Origin: Trichoplax sp. H2
Lineage: Eukaryota; Placozoa; Uniplacotomia; Trichoplacea
DNA: 64,000 bases
Direction: 5' to 3'
NCBI GenBank assembly: GCA_003344405.1
Contig: NOWV01000068.1
Span: forward strand, 310,001-374,000
Position numbers and translations under genes: made by a program. Below the pieces are notes generated by a model. The model did no database searches. It saw only the letters and a program-made list of their open reading frames with translations, and was not told the origin of the DNA. Position 1 is the first letter of the stretch. Each line of letters opens with the position of its first letter. Below, piece after piece: positions 26,461 to 40,600 of this stretch.

Positions 26461-29400
26461 ATGAACCGGTATTTTCTCTTCATCCTTTTCAATCTCATAG
26501 CCATCTCAAGTCTCGACATAGGCGATCAGAATCAGTTTAATTATAGAAATAATCATAAGGAAGGATATTTCAATTCAAGACTTAAACGTCAAGCCAATCC
26601 AGTTATAATTAGTGGCAATAATCAAGTAGAACGCAAAGAAGGGCAAGAGCTCTATTTACGATGCGCTGTGGAAAGCAGCCAAGACGTAAAATCACTAATT
26701 ATAACATGGCTAAAAGCTGGTTCACCAGTTCGTCTAACATCTCGTATCAAAGTCTTAGTTGAGAATTATGGAAAAAATGGTAAACTTGGTTCTCTTTATT
26801 TTACAAAGCTTTACTATAATGATTCAGCTATTTATACCTGCGTAGCATCCGATCAACATGGTTATAATCAGAAAAGGATCGATCTTAAAGTTAAAGGTAA
26901 GATTCAAGTATACATGATCTGAAACAATCAGTTTGTAATACATATCTATAGCAATCAATTCAAAGAAAAATGCAATTTAGAAAGGTAAAAAAAATAATAT
27001 TTGCTCTATTTTATAGTATAGTCTACATGATTATTCAGAATTGAGATACTCTAATAGTTACGAAAGGCGGGAGCAAATTGTAATATCTCTGTTCAAGATC
27101 ACCTTGTTACTATATAGCAACCTCAATGTAATTTAGTCAACTCTTACCTCAGATGGCGCTATATCTATTTATCTGGTATAATATTTTTCGGTACTGCCTT
27201 TTTGTTTACAATAGTAAGCTTTCAATGATTTATAGCAAGTAGGAATAAATAGTGATACTTCTTTGGAGATCATATTGCAAATACATACAGCAAATCTAAT
27301 CTAGTGTAGACGACTATTATTCCAGTAAATGCTCCCTTCATCCTACAGATATACATTTTGCTCTATCCTTTCTGCATATTTTCCCTTTCGGCCCCTTTAC
27401 TATCTATAGATTTCCATACTCAACGTTAAAGAGAAATATGTACACGGGGTTTTCTTTTGTTCGAGGCCATATTGGTTTATTCATAGCTAATTTGATAATT
27501 AGCTACAAAATCATAGACGTCGAGTAATTTCATGATTAATGAAATTCTCTTATATATATTTTTTCCTAAATAGCTAAGCCACAACTACAACAAGCATTAA
27601 GACAAATTGTTAATGTAGCCATTGGCAATAAAGCTCTACTAGTTTGTACAGTATCAGGCTATCCTCAGCCTAATGTTACATGGAGTAAAAAGAATCCTAG
27701 TACCGATATATTGACTACTATCAGCAATAATAACACAAGTAAATACCAAGTAGATAGACTTCAAGGCTATTTAACTATTAATGGTATTCAGCAAGAAGAT
27801 CAAGGAATCTATGTCTGCATAGCCGCTAATATATATGGTACCGCTAATGGAACTTATCAAGTTATAGTACGACGTAAGTCTATCTAATACTAATTTGCAA
27901 ATCATGATAATTAATCTATCATTTAGCCTTTCATAAATGTATAAATATTCATAATAGATCGCTTTTATTATTAATCCCCATCAGATAAAGCCGAAATTAT
28001 TAGCCCGCCAAAACAAACAATTGTCGTTGTTAATAATTTCGCAACTTTAGCATGTACAGCAAAGGGCGATAAAACAGTTGTAATTAAATGGTGGAAGAAT
28101 AACACAGAAATTAATCAGTACCAGCATTCGCGAATAGTTATTCGCAATCGTGTTATCAATCAAGGTAATGATGGTAAATTGTTCCATATCAAGAGCGAAC
28201 TTGAAATAATGCCAGCAGTCGTTGAAGATAACGGCAGTTATACCTGCCAGGCTACTAATGGGTATGGTGTAGATAACAGACAGGCTGGCCTCATAGTTCA
28301 AAGTAGGTAGAATTTTACCTGCTTTACATAATTATAAAATTAAGATTTAGATTAATCACAATTGAGTTTAAACCATTAATTTTAGTTACCCAATCGCGCA
28401 TAATTCTAAAAAGGTATAAATAGTAAGCCCTACTAGGTAGTATAGCAGTTAAGTATAGCGTTATATCAGCAATGGCTGCCTTTCTATGGATGACTTAAGT
28501 TTATTTTATAATAATAAAAGGTTTACTCTTAATTTCAATTCTGCACTTGAAATAATCCAATAAATAATAAAATATGAAAATATAAAAATTGAGCATTACG
28601 TATATTCGTAAATATAGATTCCGGTTCAGTTTAGGATACCGGTAATTATTGATATTAGAGTTGCAGTAATCGTTGTAGATAATTGCGTCCTTGATTTCAG
28701 CTACGGTATTTAATATGCGATTAACTGGTATGTAATAAATGAAGAATATGAATGGTATATGCGTAAAATGTGGTATAATTTAGATGAAAGAATTTAGATT
28801 TGAATTAATCGTGACATCTGCCTTCTTTCGTTAGCTTACTTACTTGCTATTAAATAATCCAAATGAGTAATAGAAATTTTAGGATATCAGCACTTGATCG
28901 AGTTAAAATGCTTTATCTCACGTCTCTAATGCAGTAAAATGAATAAAATATTTAGAATGGTATTAAAAGTTCTCTCGATAAATTTTTTTATCCATGTCAG
29001 ATATTACGTTTATAATTTTACTCAATATTGACCATGATTATTGGTATCATTCTAATTAATTGTATATAAAATTGATAATTGTCTAATGTTTATATAGTAC
29101 CGTGTTACTTTGATATTTCTTCTAAAGCCTTTGTGTATCTTTTTAACAACCAGCTAAGCCGTCGCCTCCAAGTAATTTACAATCCTTCAACGTAACCTCT
29201 ACTAGTATCATATTAAGATGGTCTAAACCATTATATTATGGCCATAGCGATTTAACAGAATACAAAATTATCATGCGAAGTCAACTTGAATCTGTAGATT
29301 ACTTTTCATCGGCTTCTCCCGATAAGTGGAATACCACTATCAAGTCATTGTATCCTGGCGTTCAGTATATCGTAACCATGCAGGCTGTAAATAGCATTGG

Positions 29401-32374
29401 TACGAGTAAGCGAAGCCAATCCATCACTGTCAATACTCTAGAAGCAGGTAAATTTTTTTAACAAGAATTATACGTAGCCCACGTCAAAATAATAAGATTT
29501 AGTACCATTATATAACCACAAATTTGTTTTTCTGTCTAGCGCCGAGTGAGCCGCCAAGCTCTCTTAATCTAGAATCGCTAAGCTCACAAAGTATTCGTGT
29601 TAGTTGGGAGGTATGTAGACGTTTTGTAGTAAATTATTAAATAAGGATCAGCAATTGCTTGTCCATTACTCCCTCCTCTATAAAATTATAAAAAATATGT
29701 CTACTTATAGCATATCTAAAGATATAAATATAATTGATAGAATAAATAACATGTACTCATTCATAATTTTAGCCACCAGCTCTGAAAAAAAGAAATGGTA
29801 TTCTGCACGGCTATCGTATTACTTATCGAGCCGCCGGGGGTATAGCTCAGCATCTTAATATTACCGATAAAGGATTACGCAGTTATGTTCTGGTTAAACT
29901 GAAGTCATTGACCTACTATAACGTTGCAATACAAGCATATAATTCAAAAGGAATCTCTCCGAAAACAGTAGAAAAGCAAGTTCGTACCAAAGAAGGAGGT
30001 AAAGGAAATGATCCGATTTCTGGAATTAGCGATTAATAATGTTATGAAATATGTAATATGTTATACTGCGTACAGCTGTGTTCGTCCGCTTTAAACTACA
30101 ATTACAAAATTGAATTCAATCTATATCTTTCTCACATCTATACCTATTAGCTCCTACCAAGGCTCCAACTGATCTAAGACTCATTAATCGTTCCAGCCAA
30201 GTACTAACGATAACATGGTCACCACCGCAACCTGAGCCTCAAAATTATACTCGAATTATTACATATCTGGTTATTTACTTCCAGATAGATGGAGACATCC
30301 GTGGAGAACTACGCCTTGCTGGTAATCAAGTAGTAGCAGTTGTATCTGGGTTACTGCCATATAATAAATATCAATTTAAAGTACTAGCTTTAACAAGTGG
30401 AGGTTCTGGCCCGTGGAGTCAACCTATCACCTTTGAAACTGACGAAGCAGGTAGTTTAAGATATTATATAGCAGAGTTAATATTATTATTAACATGGTCT
30501 AATTCTAGTCTATGATTATGGAATCATCTACCGTTGACTGACCAATAGAATTATTTTCTTTTTAGCTCCCAGCCCTCCAATTTTAAAACTAGTAAATACC
30601 CATTCTCAGTTTATTGAAGTGAAATGGTCTGAACCTAGAGTTATTCAAGGAATCTTGCGTAGCTATAATATCTGTTGGTATTCTTACGCAAAAGATCATC
30701 AATGTGTATCTTTACTGTATATCAATCAGAGGTATACGATTGGCAACTTGAATCCTGATCAAGTCTACTTTATTTATGTCATCGCATTTACTGATGCTGG
30801 AAATAGTGATAATAGTAATATTGTCGAAGTTCGAACTTTAGGTAAAGTATAAGTAAATAATTGATAGACTTGCTAAAAATTTAATTTTATTAATGAATAG
30901 TTATAATAAATTTCTCTTATTTAAAAATTGAATATTTAGCTTTGGCACCACCTATAAGTGGAGCTCGAAGAGCCCTACAGATCCAGGAAATTGTTGGATT
31001 GATAATTGGCTCAATTTTGATCTTAAGTATTTCCGCATTTATTCTTGTACGGAGACGAAAATGTCGAGTTAACCGTCATGTTAAAGGTGACTTTAATACC
31101 GAAATTTTACTTTAGGATTTAATGCTGACCAAACATAACTTACCGTAATTCTTGCTATAAATTATTGTTGATAATTTGGGTTATGAATAAGTAGACTAAA
31201 TAAATTTAATTAACTTATTATGACTTAACAAACAAATACGTACATTCCGATCACTAAGCTAAATTTATAGCAACCTTTCATTTATACGTCGGCTATTGAA
31301 TGATATTATAGGATTTGGCATACGCAATTTCTAACCGCAATGAGTCATTTAAATTGCTATACATCGTAATACCTTCATCTTGATAAACATTAAATATTGT
31401 TGTTTATTAGTATTGGATATTGTCCTAGCTAAATATTGATTTTTTTTTATCCCATTTCATCATAGAATTCAATCTATTGTTGATAAATTATCGCTAAGAG
31501 ATACTAATCCTAAATTTATCTTATTTCTTAACAGTAATTCAAACGAGATCAGCACCACTTGCAGATACCGTTCGTGTTAATGACTCCGCCAGAGAGGGTA
31601 TAAGAACGATCCCAAATTATGAGTAAGTCTTTCATCGTTATACTTTATGCAATGGCAGAATTATCTATTTCTTATAGAAATTTTGCTTTCCATTATCTAA
31701 ATTTTAGTTATCAGTCCATGGCAAGGCCCAGCGATAGGGCATGTATGAGAGATACGAGTCTTCATCTGCCGCCCACTTCTGCATCACCTACCCCAAATCT
31801 TTCCAATGGTGATAAGTATTCAGTTGTATCACTTAAAACGACGTGTTCAAGCGATTATGATGCTGGCTCTGAAGGAGTTCCCGAGCAGAATATTTCTTTG
31901 CATCCACCGGAAAAGAAATATTATAAGCGTACTTACAGGCCAACACTCCATGAAGTTAATGAACTCAGTCAGAGTGATGAAGAAGCAAGTCCCAGCTTGT
32001 CTCCTTTCCCAACTACTAGCTATCCAGATTTAGTTACAAGAACGACCATGAATAATCGTTACACTGACTGCAGTAGCCGTGGCCACAGTCCATCCAATGG
32101 AGTTTCTAGACATTTCTATGAGTCTATTCCTCAATCTTATTTTTCTCCTCAACAAGATGATCAGCAATCTATTGGTTACGTAAGTGATACCCGTTCTACT
32201 GTCAATAATTGTGGAAGTGATAACGAATCTAGATTTGGTATGCCTGAATTATTAAGTGCATCTGATTATAGTCGTTTTCATGTCGGTAATGAGGGTCGAC
32301 TGCCTGAGAATACTCGTATACTATCACAAAATGAACTAAGATCAGCCACTATTGCATCAGCGATCAAACTGTAA
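26461..32374 (+). CDS. Cell-surface receptor: 3 Ig + 4 FN3 + TM
   Basis: Eleven exons: 26461-26896, 27574-27873, 27985-28302, 29154-29447, 29540-29610, 29773-29998, 30151-30450, 30566-30841, 30940-31086, 31535-31622, 31708-32374; 1040 residues. Residues 1-20 are a signal peptide, followed by RLKR near residue 42, a furin-like site. Ig domains lie at ~48-145, 146-245 and 246-351 (LYLRCAV/AIYTCVAS, LLVCTVSG/GIYVCIAAN, ATLACTAK/GSYTCQATN). FN3 domains lie at 352-449, 450-548, 549-648 and 649-740, with core Trp in ILRWSKP, RVSWEPP, TITWSPP and EVKWSEP. The TM helix is LIIGSILILSISAFILV, stopped by RRRK. The ~250-residue tail is Ser/Pro-rich, with no kinase or phosphatase domain. Domains are mostly one exon each with phase-1 borders. 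The layout is like Robo, DCC/neogenin or BOC/CDON guidance receptors, but domain number matches none exactly, so no symbol is given. Likely role: adhesion or guidance at the plasma membrane. Confidence 0.88.
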
Positions 32375-32958
32375 CCGTCTTATATATTTACATCAGCATC
32401 AACATTTACCCATCTCAATTTTTAAAGTTGTCCATATCTTATTGTATTACTAATTTCTTCGATGATGGAGTAAACAGAGGCTCTAAGCAAAATGTGATCT
32501 TACTATCTTGCTATTGTTCTATCTTCATTTCATTCTATGCATGAAAGAGTAGTAGCAGTTTAAATTTATTGTTATAACTAGCTCATTTTGGCGTTTATTT
32601 ATTCATTCTCGTATTTCATCCATATATAATGGAACGATAAGAAGCTAGTACTTATTATTTCCAGCTCAGTTTGTGATTACTTATTTCCAAGTTCATTTGC
32701 CTCTATACTTTTAGCTCATCCAATTCATGGCAGAGCTACAGTAGTTTCTTAAATTAATTTTATCTAACTTGTTTTGGTACTATTTCCTTAGCTCGATCCA
32801 TCCATGATTGATAAAAAGGACATTGAAATAATAATATGCATATCAGTCTTATATTATCCATAACGACAATAACACATTCGCAAATTTATCATCGCCAATT
32901 AATTATTGTTCTGGTTACACTATTCCATGCATAATAATTAACAAGGAGTTGAAATATA

Positions 32959-33447
32959 TTGGAAAGAGTGAGTCTTGCTCATCACACCGATAGAATATTT
33001 AAAATTCGTCAATTTATTATATTATTTGTGTTTGGCATCATTTCTTCAGCTGATGGCGTTTATAATGGAAATCTTCAGGAATTGAGAAAATTATATAATT
33101 TAACTCATATTGGGATAGTTTCTTCTACATATTCCACCTATAACGGACTATTAAAGATTAAGAATTATTCAATTCCCATGGAAGTAACTGGTGTAACTTT
33201 ATTTCCACTGCTTATTTTATCTCGATGGAGAAGTAATATATCAATAAAGATTGCTACATTTTATACATTTGGCAATGTCTCTTTAGCTCAGTTTGTACTT
33301 GATGACCCAACAAGAGATTCATATTATACATTATACGCTTATGCATATTTGGCACATTTTATTACTATTTTCTCAGCTTGTTCCACTCTTGTTGAACTTA
33401 AAACAAATCAGATTTATAATTCAAATTTCTTAGTTAACCCAAGATAG
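32959..33447 (+). CDS. Unrecognised hydrophobic reading frame
   Basis: A 162-codon open frame with three or four hydrophobic stretches, for example FIILFVFGIISSADGVYNG, FPLLILSRW and AYAYLAHFITIFSACSTLV. No ATG opens it (first in-frame ATG at 33177). An acceptor-like TTTCTTCAG just before GCTGATGGC near 33050 could begin an exon. Such length is unusual by chance at this AT content, so it may be an exon of a membrane protein or a decaying gene copy. The segment around SADGVYNGNLQELRKLYNLT faintly recalls the first helix of MFS transporters, but this is not enough to assign it. It lies about 600 bases after the Ig/FN3 gene. Confidence 0.3.
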   Translation: MERVSLAHHTDRIFKIRQFIILFVFGIISSADGVYNGNLQELRKLYNLTHIGIVSSTYSTYNGLLKIKNYSIPMEVTGVTLFPLLILSRWRSNISIKIATFYTFGNVSLAQFVLDDPTRDSYYTLYAYAYLAHFITIFSACSTLVELKTNQIYNSNFLVNPR

Positions 33448-36400
33448 ATATTAAAATTAATTAAAAGCTGATATTGAACAACTTATTAACCCACATTGGA
33501 AATTTATTAATCCATGGCTGTTGGATGCATATAGATTCGTGTAAATTGAAGCTAGATCTTGGAGATATAAAGAAATCAAATATGCTTAATTCTCAATAGC
33601 GTAAAATATGAAATACGCAAGTTGGAGATTTTTACTCAACTGTTTGCAGCGGCATCGATGGAATTACTATTCAATGACATTAATTCTACATGGTGGATAG
33701 AGCTACGTATAATTTTTCTAGCTGGTATAGAACGATAGGAAATATTTACCTAGAGCAAGAATTAGATAGGGTAGTCTTAGCATCATATTTAAATTTTTGA
33801 GTTTAAAAATTATTAAATATGACCCTATATGGATATGCAATAGGCCGATACCCTTTTAATTGTATTATAGGTTATTCATTTATTAATATCTTGATTATAG
33901 CATTAATTTCTGAATACGATATAAATTATTTAGTATTGCCGTTTGATGTGATTTAATGTTTATTCTCTTTTGGCTTCCTTTCCAATTTTGCCAATTGAAT
34001 ATTGCTTGATGTATTGTAAAAGATACGGCCACTAATTAGATTTGCTGACTATTCTCCTTTTTACTGAAAGTATAGGAGTAGCAATTATATTAAACTAATG
34101 GTAAAGGTAAAATCGCCTTACCGATATCGTAATTACTATTTTGATTCAGTTCATGCTCATTTATTGAAAATTTATTGCCTAATTCAGACTATTCTAAACC
34201 CAGTTCTTGCCAATTAGGCTTGAGTGTTGTTTGTTGAAAATATGTTCTTGCATGTTTCTCAGATTACTTTGGTTCGTTTTGATTATTATCTTAATATTGT
34301 AATAGTATGTTGTAGAATAGAAATAATTTCTTGCCTTATCATCTTTAAGGTACGAAATTGTGGATACGACAAAATGACTATTTATAGAATCGTGTATACT
34401 GTAGTAGCAGTAGCATGTCCGTTAATAAATTGGCATGTACCAATTTCGAATAAAGCTACTAAGCTGATGGTATTTACTATAAGATAAAAATTTCGTTTGA
34501 TTTTTCCTCTTTTTCTTTCTTGACCTTTACATTTGATTCTAACTTTAAGCATATTTCAATGCATTTGAAAATAAATAAGAAGTATAATATTCGAAGAAGT
34601 TGAATTCTTTGTGTAATAATACAAAAGAACGTACTCATTTAACTGAGTGTTTCTGTCTTGAATTGGATATAAATTGGATACTATCCGTCTCGCGATAATG
34701 CTTATGATGGTAATAGTTCTGATAGATATAACCGACCTCAAGATATTATCAATAACACTCTAATTGCCGCTGATTCATATAGCAAATGAGACTATCAGCT
34801 TAAGTCAGAATAATAATGAGATAAATTTTAGACTTCACGGTCAATTAGTTTAACAGGTCCGTTTAGTGATGCATGGAATATGAGGCATGAGACATTAATT
34901 GGCTGCCTATATGAAACTCATTAAGAAAGAAATAGATGGTATTACTGTAATGTATGATAGTCAGTGCTTCCGTCAAGGTAATAAGGGACAGTCTATCTAT
35001 TCGAAGGGTTTACAATCAGGAATGAAAAGATTACGATTTCATAAACAATTATTTGGAAGGCTTTGGTATGTACAGGATAATCATGAAGAGTATTAATTGA
35101 GCATAATGAGTTAGTAACGGAAATTATAATGTTGGAGTCTTTAATACGTACGGTGTATAGATTAAACTATAAATTTGTTTGGAAGCCCACAAAACTGAAT
35201 AGATTTCCATTTATATCACTGATAGAACTTGATGACAAATCTTAGTGATTACGCAGATTTTAAATTCTAATCAATGATGTCATAATCTAAGGTAGCAAAG
35301 GTTGGCGGTATGTAGCTTAGCTTCTAATAAATCAACCCTAATGCATTTGTGTATTTACAGTATATTATCGGATACCAACAGGATCGCAAAATGTCAAGTC
35401 GGTAATCACCTCCCAGATAAGAAGACTATTTTATTCTAATTGGTAGCTTAAAAAATAATCAAATAAACACGAGAAAATTTTATTGGTAATAATAATAAAT
35501 AATCAAGAAAAATAAATAATACTGAGCGTAACCATGTAATTGAGAATTTCTTAATACGTATTTACTACACTTGATCAGTAAAGATGAGCTGAATTTTATT
35601 TGAAATGCACGAACTTAGTCTGGCTAAGCTAGTCTATCTAGAGTTTACTTATTTATCTTATTTCGATGAATTTTTTCAATCAATCTACCCATTATTCCTT
35701 CAGCTAATTATGTACTATCGCTAAATATACATTTTTAATCGAAATCTATTAGTTGTAAATTTATGTTCAGGATTATGAAGATCTCCTTTAATTCGCCCTA
35801 CATTAGCACATGTCTCATTCTATTGCAGTTCTTCTTCATGTAATCATACTGGTATTAAAAGGCTTGTCTAAAACATATCTGCTTTCAAATTTAAAAATTC
35901 TGAGTTCATTCTAAGCCTATCTATGCCTCATGTATTTCCGCTGATGCAATGCTACTCTTTTCTAACACTTAAAAGTATAATTTGTTCATGTAAAGTAATC
36001 TAATCAAGAAATCTTATCTGAAGTAAATAAATATGTGGACATCTGGTTGTAGAATGTCACTTAATTAGTCTTATATCGATTTTTTATTAGCTATTTAATT
36101 AACAAGATATTAAAACTTGCTCCTTTTCTCTTGCAGTAAACAATCTGTTCTACTGAAGCAAATGCAACGGAAATAAATCTTATCATACTTTAGCACTGCA
36201 TGAATTCTCATCAGATCAGGTCAATAAGGTCCATATCTCGCGTAATTATGCTGATGATAATATATCACCAATTGGATGTATACGTAATCTGAGAGAAGCC
36301 GATCTAGATTGAATATGTATGGCAAGCAAGAATCTAAGCCACTTTATCCTATACTGATCCATATCTGGTCCATTTCAGTGGGTTCAATACAAACACCTGT

Positions 36401-37665
36401 AGTATTTACTTTACATAGAGTCTGATCAAAAAGGTCGATTTGAAGTTAGTGTATAGTAGGATTAGGGAATTTGACCTATTATATGCAGACTTGTGTCTTA
36501 TCCATTTACATTGATTAAATGCTATCGTCTATCTAAGGTATGATAACCTATCTATGCTTATGGAAATAGCTTATCTGAAACATATCTGCTTCAGAATTAT
36601 ACGAAACTTAGCCAATGTATTCTCTACGATAAATACTTCGTCCCTTGAAGTTAACATATCTCCAATGTAAATGCAAATCTGTTCCGAAAATCTGTCTAAC
36701 ATTAATACATTCAGGATCGCTAAGACTTTAGTAAATTTAGAGAATATTATTCTATATCTAAGCATTCTCACCTACTTACGTTTGATTTAATAAAATTTTC
36801 TATCGCATGCGCATGTAATCAGATTGCTAAAATGCTTCAGATAGGTCTATCTAATGCTTGAAAAAGTACTAACAAGATGATAATATGCGAATTAACACTA
36901 TAGTCATATAGTGTTACTGACACTACTAGAAGATATTTCATATCCACCTGGAGTAAGATATTAATCTTTTCAATAAGTTCACATCGTAGCCGATTTTAAG
37001 ATGTTCCGATGAATGAATTTATTTTGTAAACGATAATCATCCTAGTTGGTATAGATAAATAATCACAAAGAAATCCCAGCTTGAAATGTTTTCCAATTAA
37101 TTCAAGAAAATGGGTGGTAGCAATTTCTTATATCAATGCGACTTGCTGTATAAAATAATATGCTAATCAATATTCACAGTAATAATAAGGAATTTATTAC
37201 CATTAGAAAATGATTATTTTCTAGGATAATTAGGCGGCAGGATTTTAATGTTCTGTTCATTGGATTGAATGCTACCATGGTGGTGCTTGGTACGCCTGTG
37301 CTGATATATGGATGATTTCATTAAGGATCATTCTATGATTGAACCTTTAATAATTTTCTGAAGGAATAATTATTTTCATTTCATCGCCTGCAATACTTTG
37401 CTTAAAAAGTAAGAAAAATTCTCTTTCAATTGTTGGTGCGACTAACTAGCCTTTAAAATATGAATAAAGTAAAATTAATATCTTTGTTTAATAGATTTTT
37501 TGATAAAGCGTTTACTTCCTTGATTCGTTCCATCACAAGTGTTGCAAGAAATTCTATCTGCAAACTGATTGTAGTGTGGTAGCGATCCATCGATCCTTTC
37601 CTTTCGTAGAATTTCCATGATAGAATCAGTTTTTGTTACTCTTGACTTAATTACTGGCAATCTTC
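33448..37665. other. Intergenic region upstream of the GABA-B-like gene
   Basis: No supportable gene is seen in about 4.2 kb. Short frames at 34224-34487 and 34899-35096 lack ATG-plus-splice context and family signals. Loose repeats occur: the phrase 'aaaacatatctgctttc' near 35870 recurs as 'gaaacatatctgcttc' near 36577. The receptor's promoter should lie in the last few hundred bases. Confidence 0.4.
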
Positions 37666-40600
37666 ATGATGAAATTGCAATCTAAATGGGTATTTAAGGC
37701 ATTGATTTTATCCTGGACAATTTTTATTCATCTCCAACTTACATTAGGCCAAAAGCCAATTCCACTTGCCGTTTTTGCACCGCAAACGCAAGCTGAATAT
37801 GATGTCCATAATACAGACATCGGTGGAGAAAGTCATGATTCCGATGTTGATGCCCATGTTGGGGATGTTGAACAGCTTCTTCAGGGAATTCGATTAGCTG
37901 TTCAGGATATTAACGGCAGGTCTGATCTTCTGCCTGGCCATCAATTAAAATTATTAACTAAAGACACGAAAGTAAGTTCTACTCATCTGTAATCCGTGAT
38001 AACAAGCCATAGCATCCCCAACAACTGAAAATATAATCCAAACTAACTTTCATAGATGACATCAGCTAATTAACGCTAACGAATAGATGTTGAATGTCTT
38101 AAATTAATTATGTATAAAGCATTTCTTACGGAAATGATAAAAGGAGTTAATGTCCAAATGAATTTAGATAAGTTTATACCATATCATAGTACAAGTTAGC
38201 CTAGATAAATATTAGATCTGGCAAACTAATATCTACTCTTAGCTAGGCTATAGAAACTTAGTGGGCTTATAAACTCATAATATAAATACAATTACAAAGA
38301 AAAAGAATGAATTGATGATATAAAATGCTAGACTTACGCCACAGAGTGATTGATAAAATATAATTGTAATTACAGTCATTAGTCTGACATAAGTCATTAT
38401 ATCAATTCACGAAACTTTAAGCATTTCATAACTTAAGATTTGAATCCCTTGAATATTTGTAGTCTTTATGAAAAAGTTTATGTAATGGAAATTGTAGGAT
38501 GCTAGTCTAAGATTATTCGTAGCCACAAAATTGATCATTAGTATAAAGCGATAATTTACAAGTAATCTCAAGCAATGCCAAGGTAGTTTTGTACTATTTG
38601 TTAGTCACTGCTCAGAAATCTTAATCACTTCACAGTTTACATTCTCAATGCAATTGATATTCGTGAGCATCCAAAGAAAATTATAATGTAGGAGGAAATG
38701 TTCATCAGTATGCATTAAATGCCGGTGCAATCGTTAGATTGAAATGATATTTGCTTGCATGTGTCTTAATACCAAAGGAATTGAGTCTTGGCTATTTAAG
38801 ACGTACAGAAAAATGCATGTAATCTGATTTCTTTTTGATGCAATCTTCCATTTTTCAGTAAAATGAATTGAAAATAATTTAAATTTTTACTGAAATATTC
38901 AACCATAATTGCTTCGTTAGATATAGACTTTTGAATAATGATTAATACTTTTTCTGTATCATATTGGATAGTGTAACATTGGCTATGCTACCAAAGAACT
39001 CTTTGAAATAGTACAACCCAACGAACAGCCATGTTTTATGCTAATTGGTGCCGACTGCGATAAAGTTACTCAACAAATTGCCACCGTATCCAAATTTTGG
39101 AATCTGTTAACAGTAAGCGCAATCTTTAATAGCGATATATTGTACAGTAGTTATTGTGGTACAAATGGCGTAACGGCTGTATGTATTAAATGCGCTAATA
39201 TTTCACTCGACGTAACCTTGATTGAATTAAGAGGTCATAAACTTTAAGCTTTAAACTTTTAGACTTCAAAGTGATATCTGAGTCTGCTTTAATAAAGATA
39301 GAATTTATACACTTTTAGTGCTATACAGTACTTTAAAACGTCTTTTCGATATCTTGTACCATTTATTTTCACTAGTGTATAGGTTTTACACAACATCAGC
39401 TTTTTATGACGAGATTTATAGGCATTAGGAGCTAGCCAGTATTGTATAAATAAGTCTATTTAGACGACTTTTGGAATTGAGATCAAAGGCAAAGTTTCGA
39501 TAGCAGTTTAAAAGATTAGTTAACGATGAAATTTTTATAGTATTTTCATGCTTATCTACATAATTTAGGTTTCTTATGGTTCTACTACGCCATCACTGTC
39601 CAATCGCCTTCATTACAATTACTTCTTTCGGACTATACCTACCGATTCATTGTACTACAGAGCCTATCTGGCTATTCTGCGGCAATTCAACTGGACAAGA
39701 GTTAGTATTTTACAAGAACAGTATGATCAAACTGTAAGTGAAATAAGTAGCTTGATAACATCTAGTAGGACTTGATCAACTTCATGCTCAACTTAATAAT
39801 ATCTTGCTTTACGGGTTTAGGTTGCCGATCGCTTTCGATATACATTAACGACAAACAATATTCATGTACAAGATTTCGTTACTTTCGGTAAAGATGCTGA
39901 TGCAAGTTTCCAAAAATTAAAAGTAAATGTCTTATAGATGCATTTAAGTAGATTGAAGTCGAAATTTAATTACGATGGTTCCGTATAAAGATATTAAAGT
40001 CCATCACCTATATTATTAATATTGCTTGTACTTTTAATTCTCGTGTGTTAATTAATTTAGGCGTCAGGATCTAGGATAATCTTGGCCCATTTTGATGACC
40101 ATACTCAACAAACTATCTTATGCGCAGTAAATATACCATGAGCTTTTAAATATATAAAAATTGAGTAAACATTAAGCCGATTTATTGATCTTTTATGGCA
40201 CCTATATCTTATTGCAGTATTTATTTCAGAGGTTTCAATATTTCTGGTTGCTTAAAAATATTTTATCTTATAAATATCTTATTTTATCCTGCTATATCTA
40301 ATTTATCTTAATTTAATATTAACTAAATTGATATTAAATCATCAAAGCTACTAGATTTACCACCAATTTTTGTATTCTAGATTTACCGATATGGTTTATA
40401 TGGGAAAAATTACGCTTGGCTATTTACACCGCATAAATATATTGTACATAAATCTGAAGAGCGAGCGCCTCATAATTGTACAGATGCGCAGTTATCTAAG
40501 GCAATGGAAGGAGTGATCGTCCTAGAATATCACCCCGTCAGTCCTTTCGATACGCTTACCATTACAGGAACGGTGTGTTAAGACTAAATTATTTCTACCT

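Noticed and set aside
28047-28301. Minus-strand 84-codon frame
   Set aside because: Shadow of the third Ig exon of the plus-strand receptor.
34899-35096. 65-codon basic frame
   Set aside because: No ATG at its start, no neighbours in frame, no recognised motif.
37475-37660. Minus-strand charged frame with CNTC just upstream of the GABA-B-like start
   Set aside because: Starts at TTG, has no matching exon or splice signal, and overlaps the probable 5' UTR; treated as chance.
39038-39247. Continuous frame reading past codon ACA at 39112
   Set aside because: It runs through the GTAAGC donor; splicing to 39569 restores the conserved VSYGS motif, so the extension is intron.
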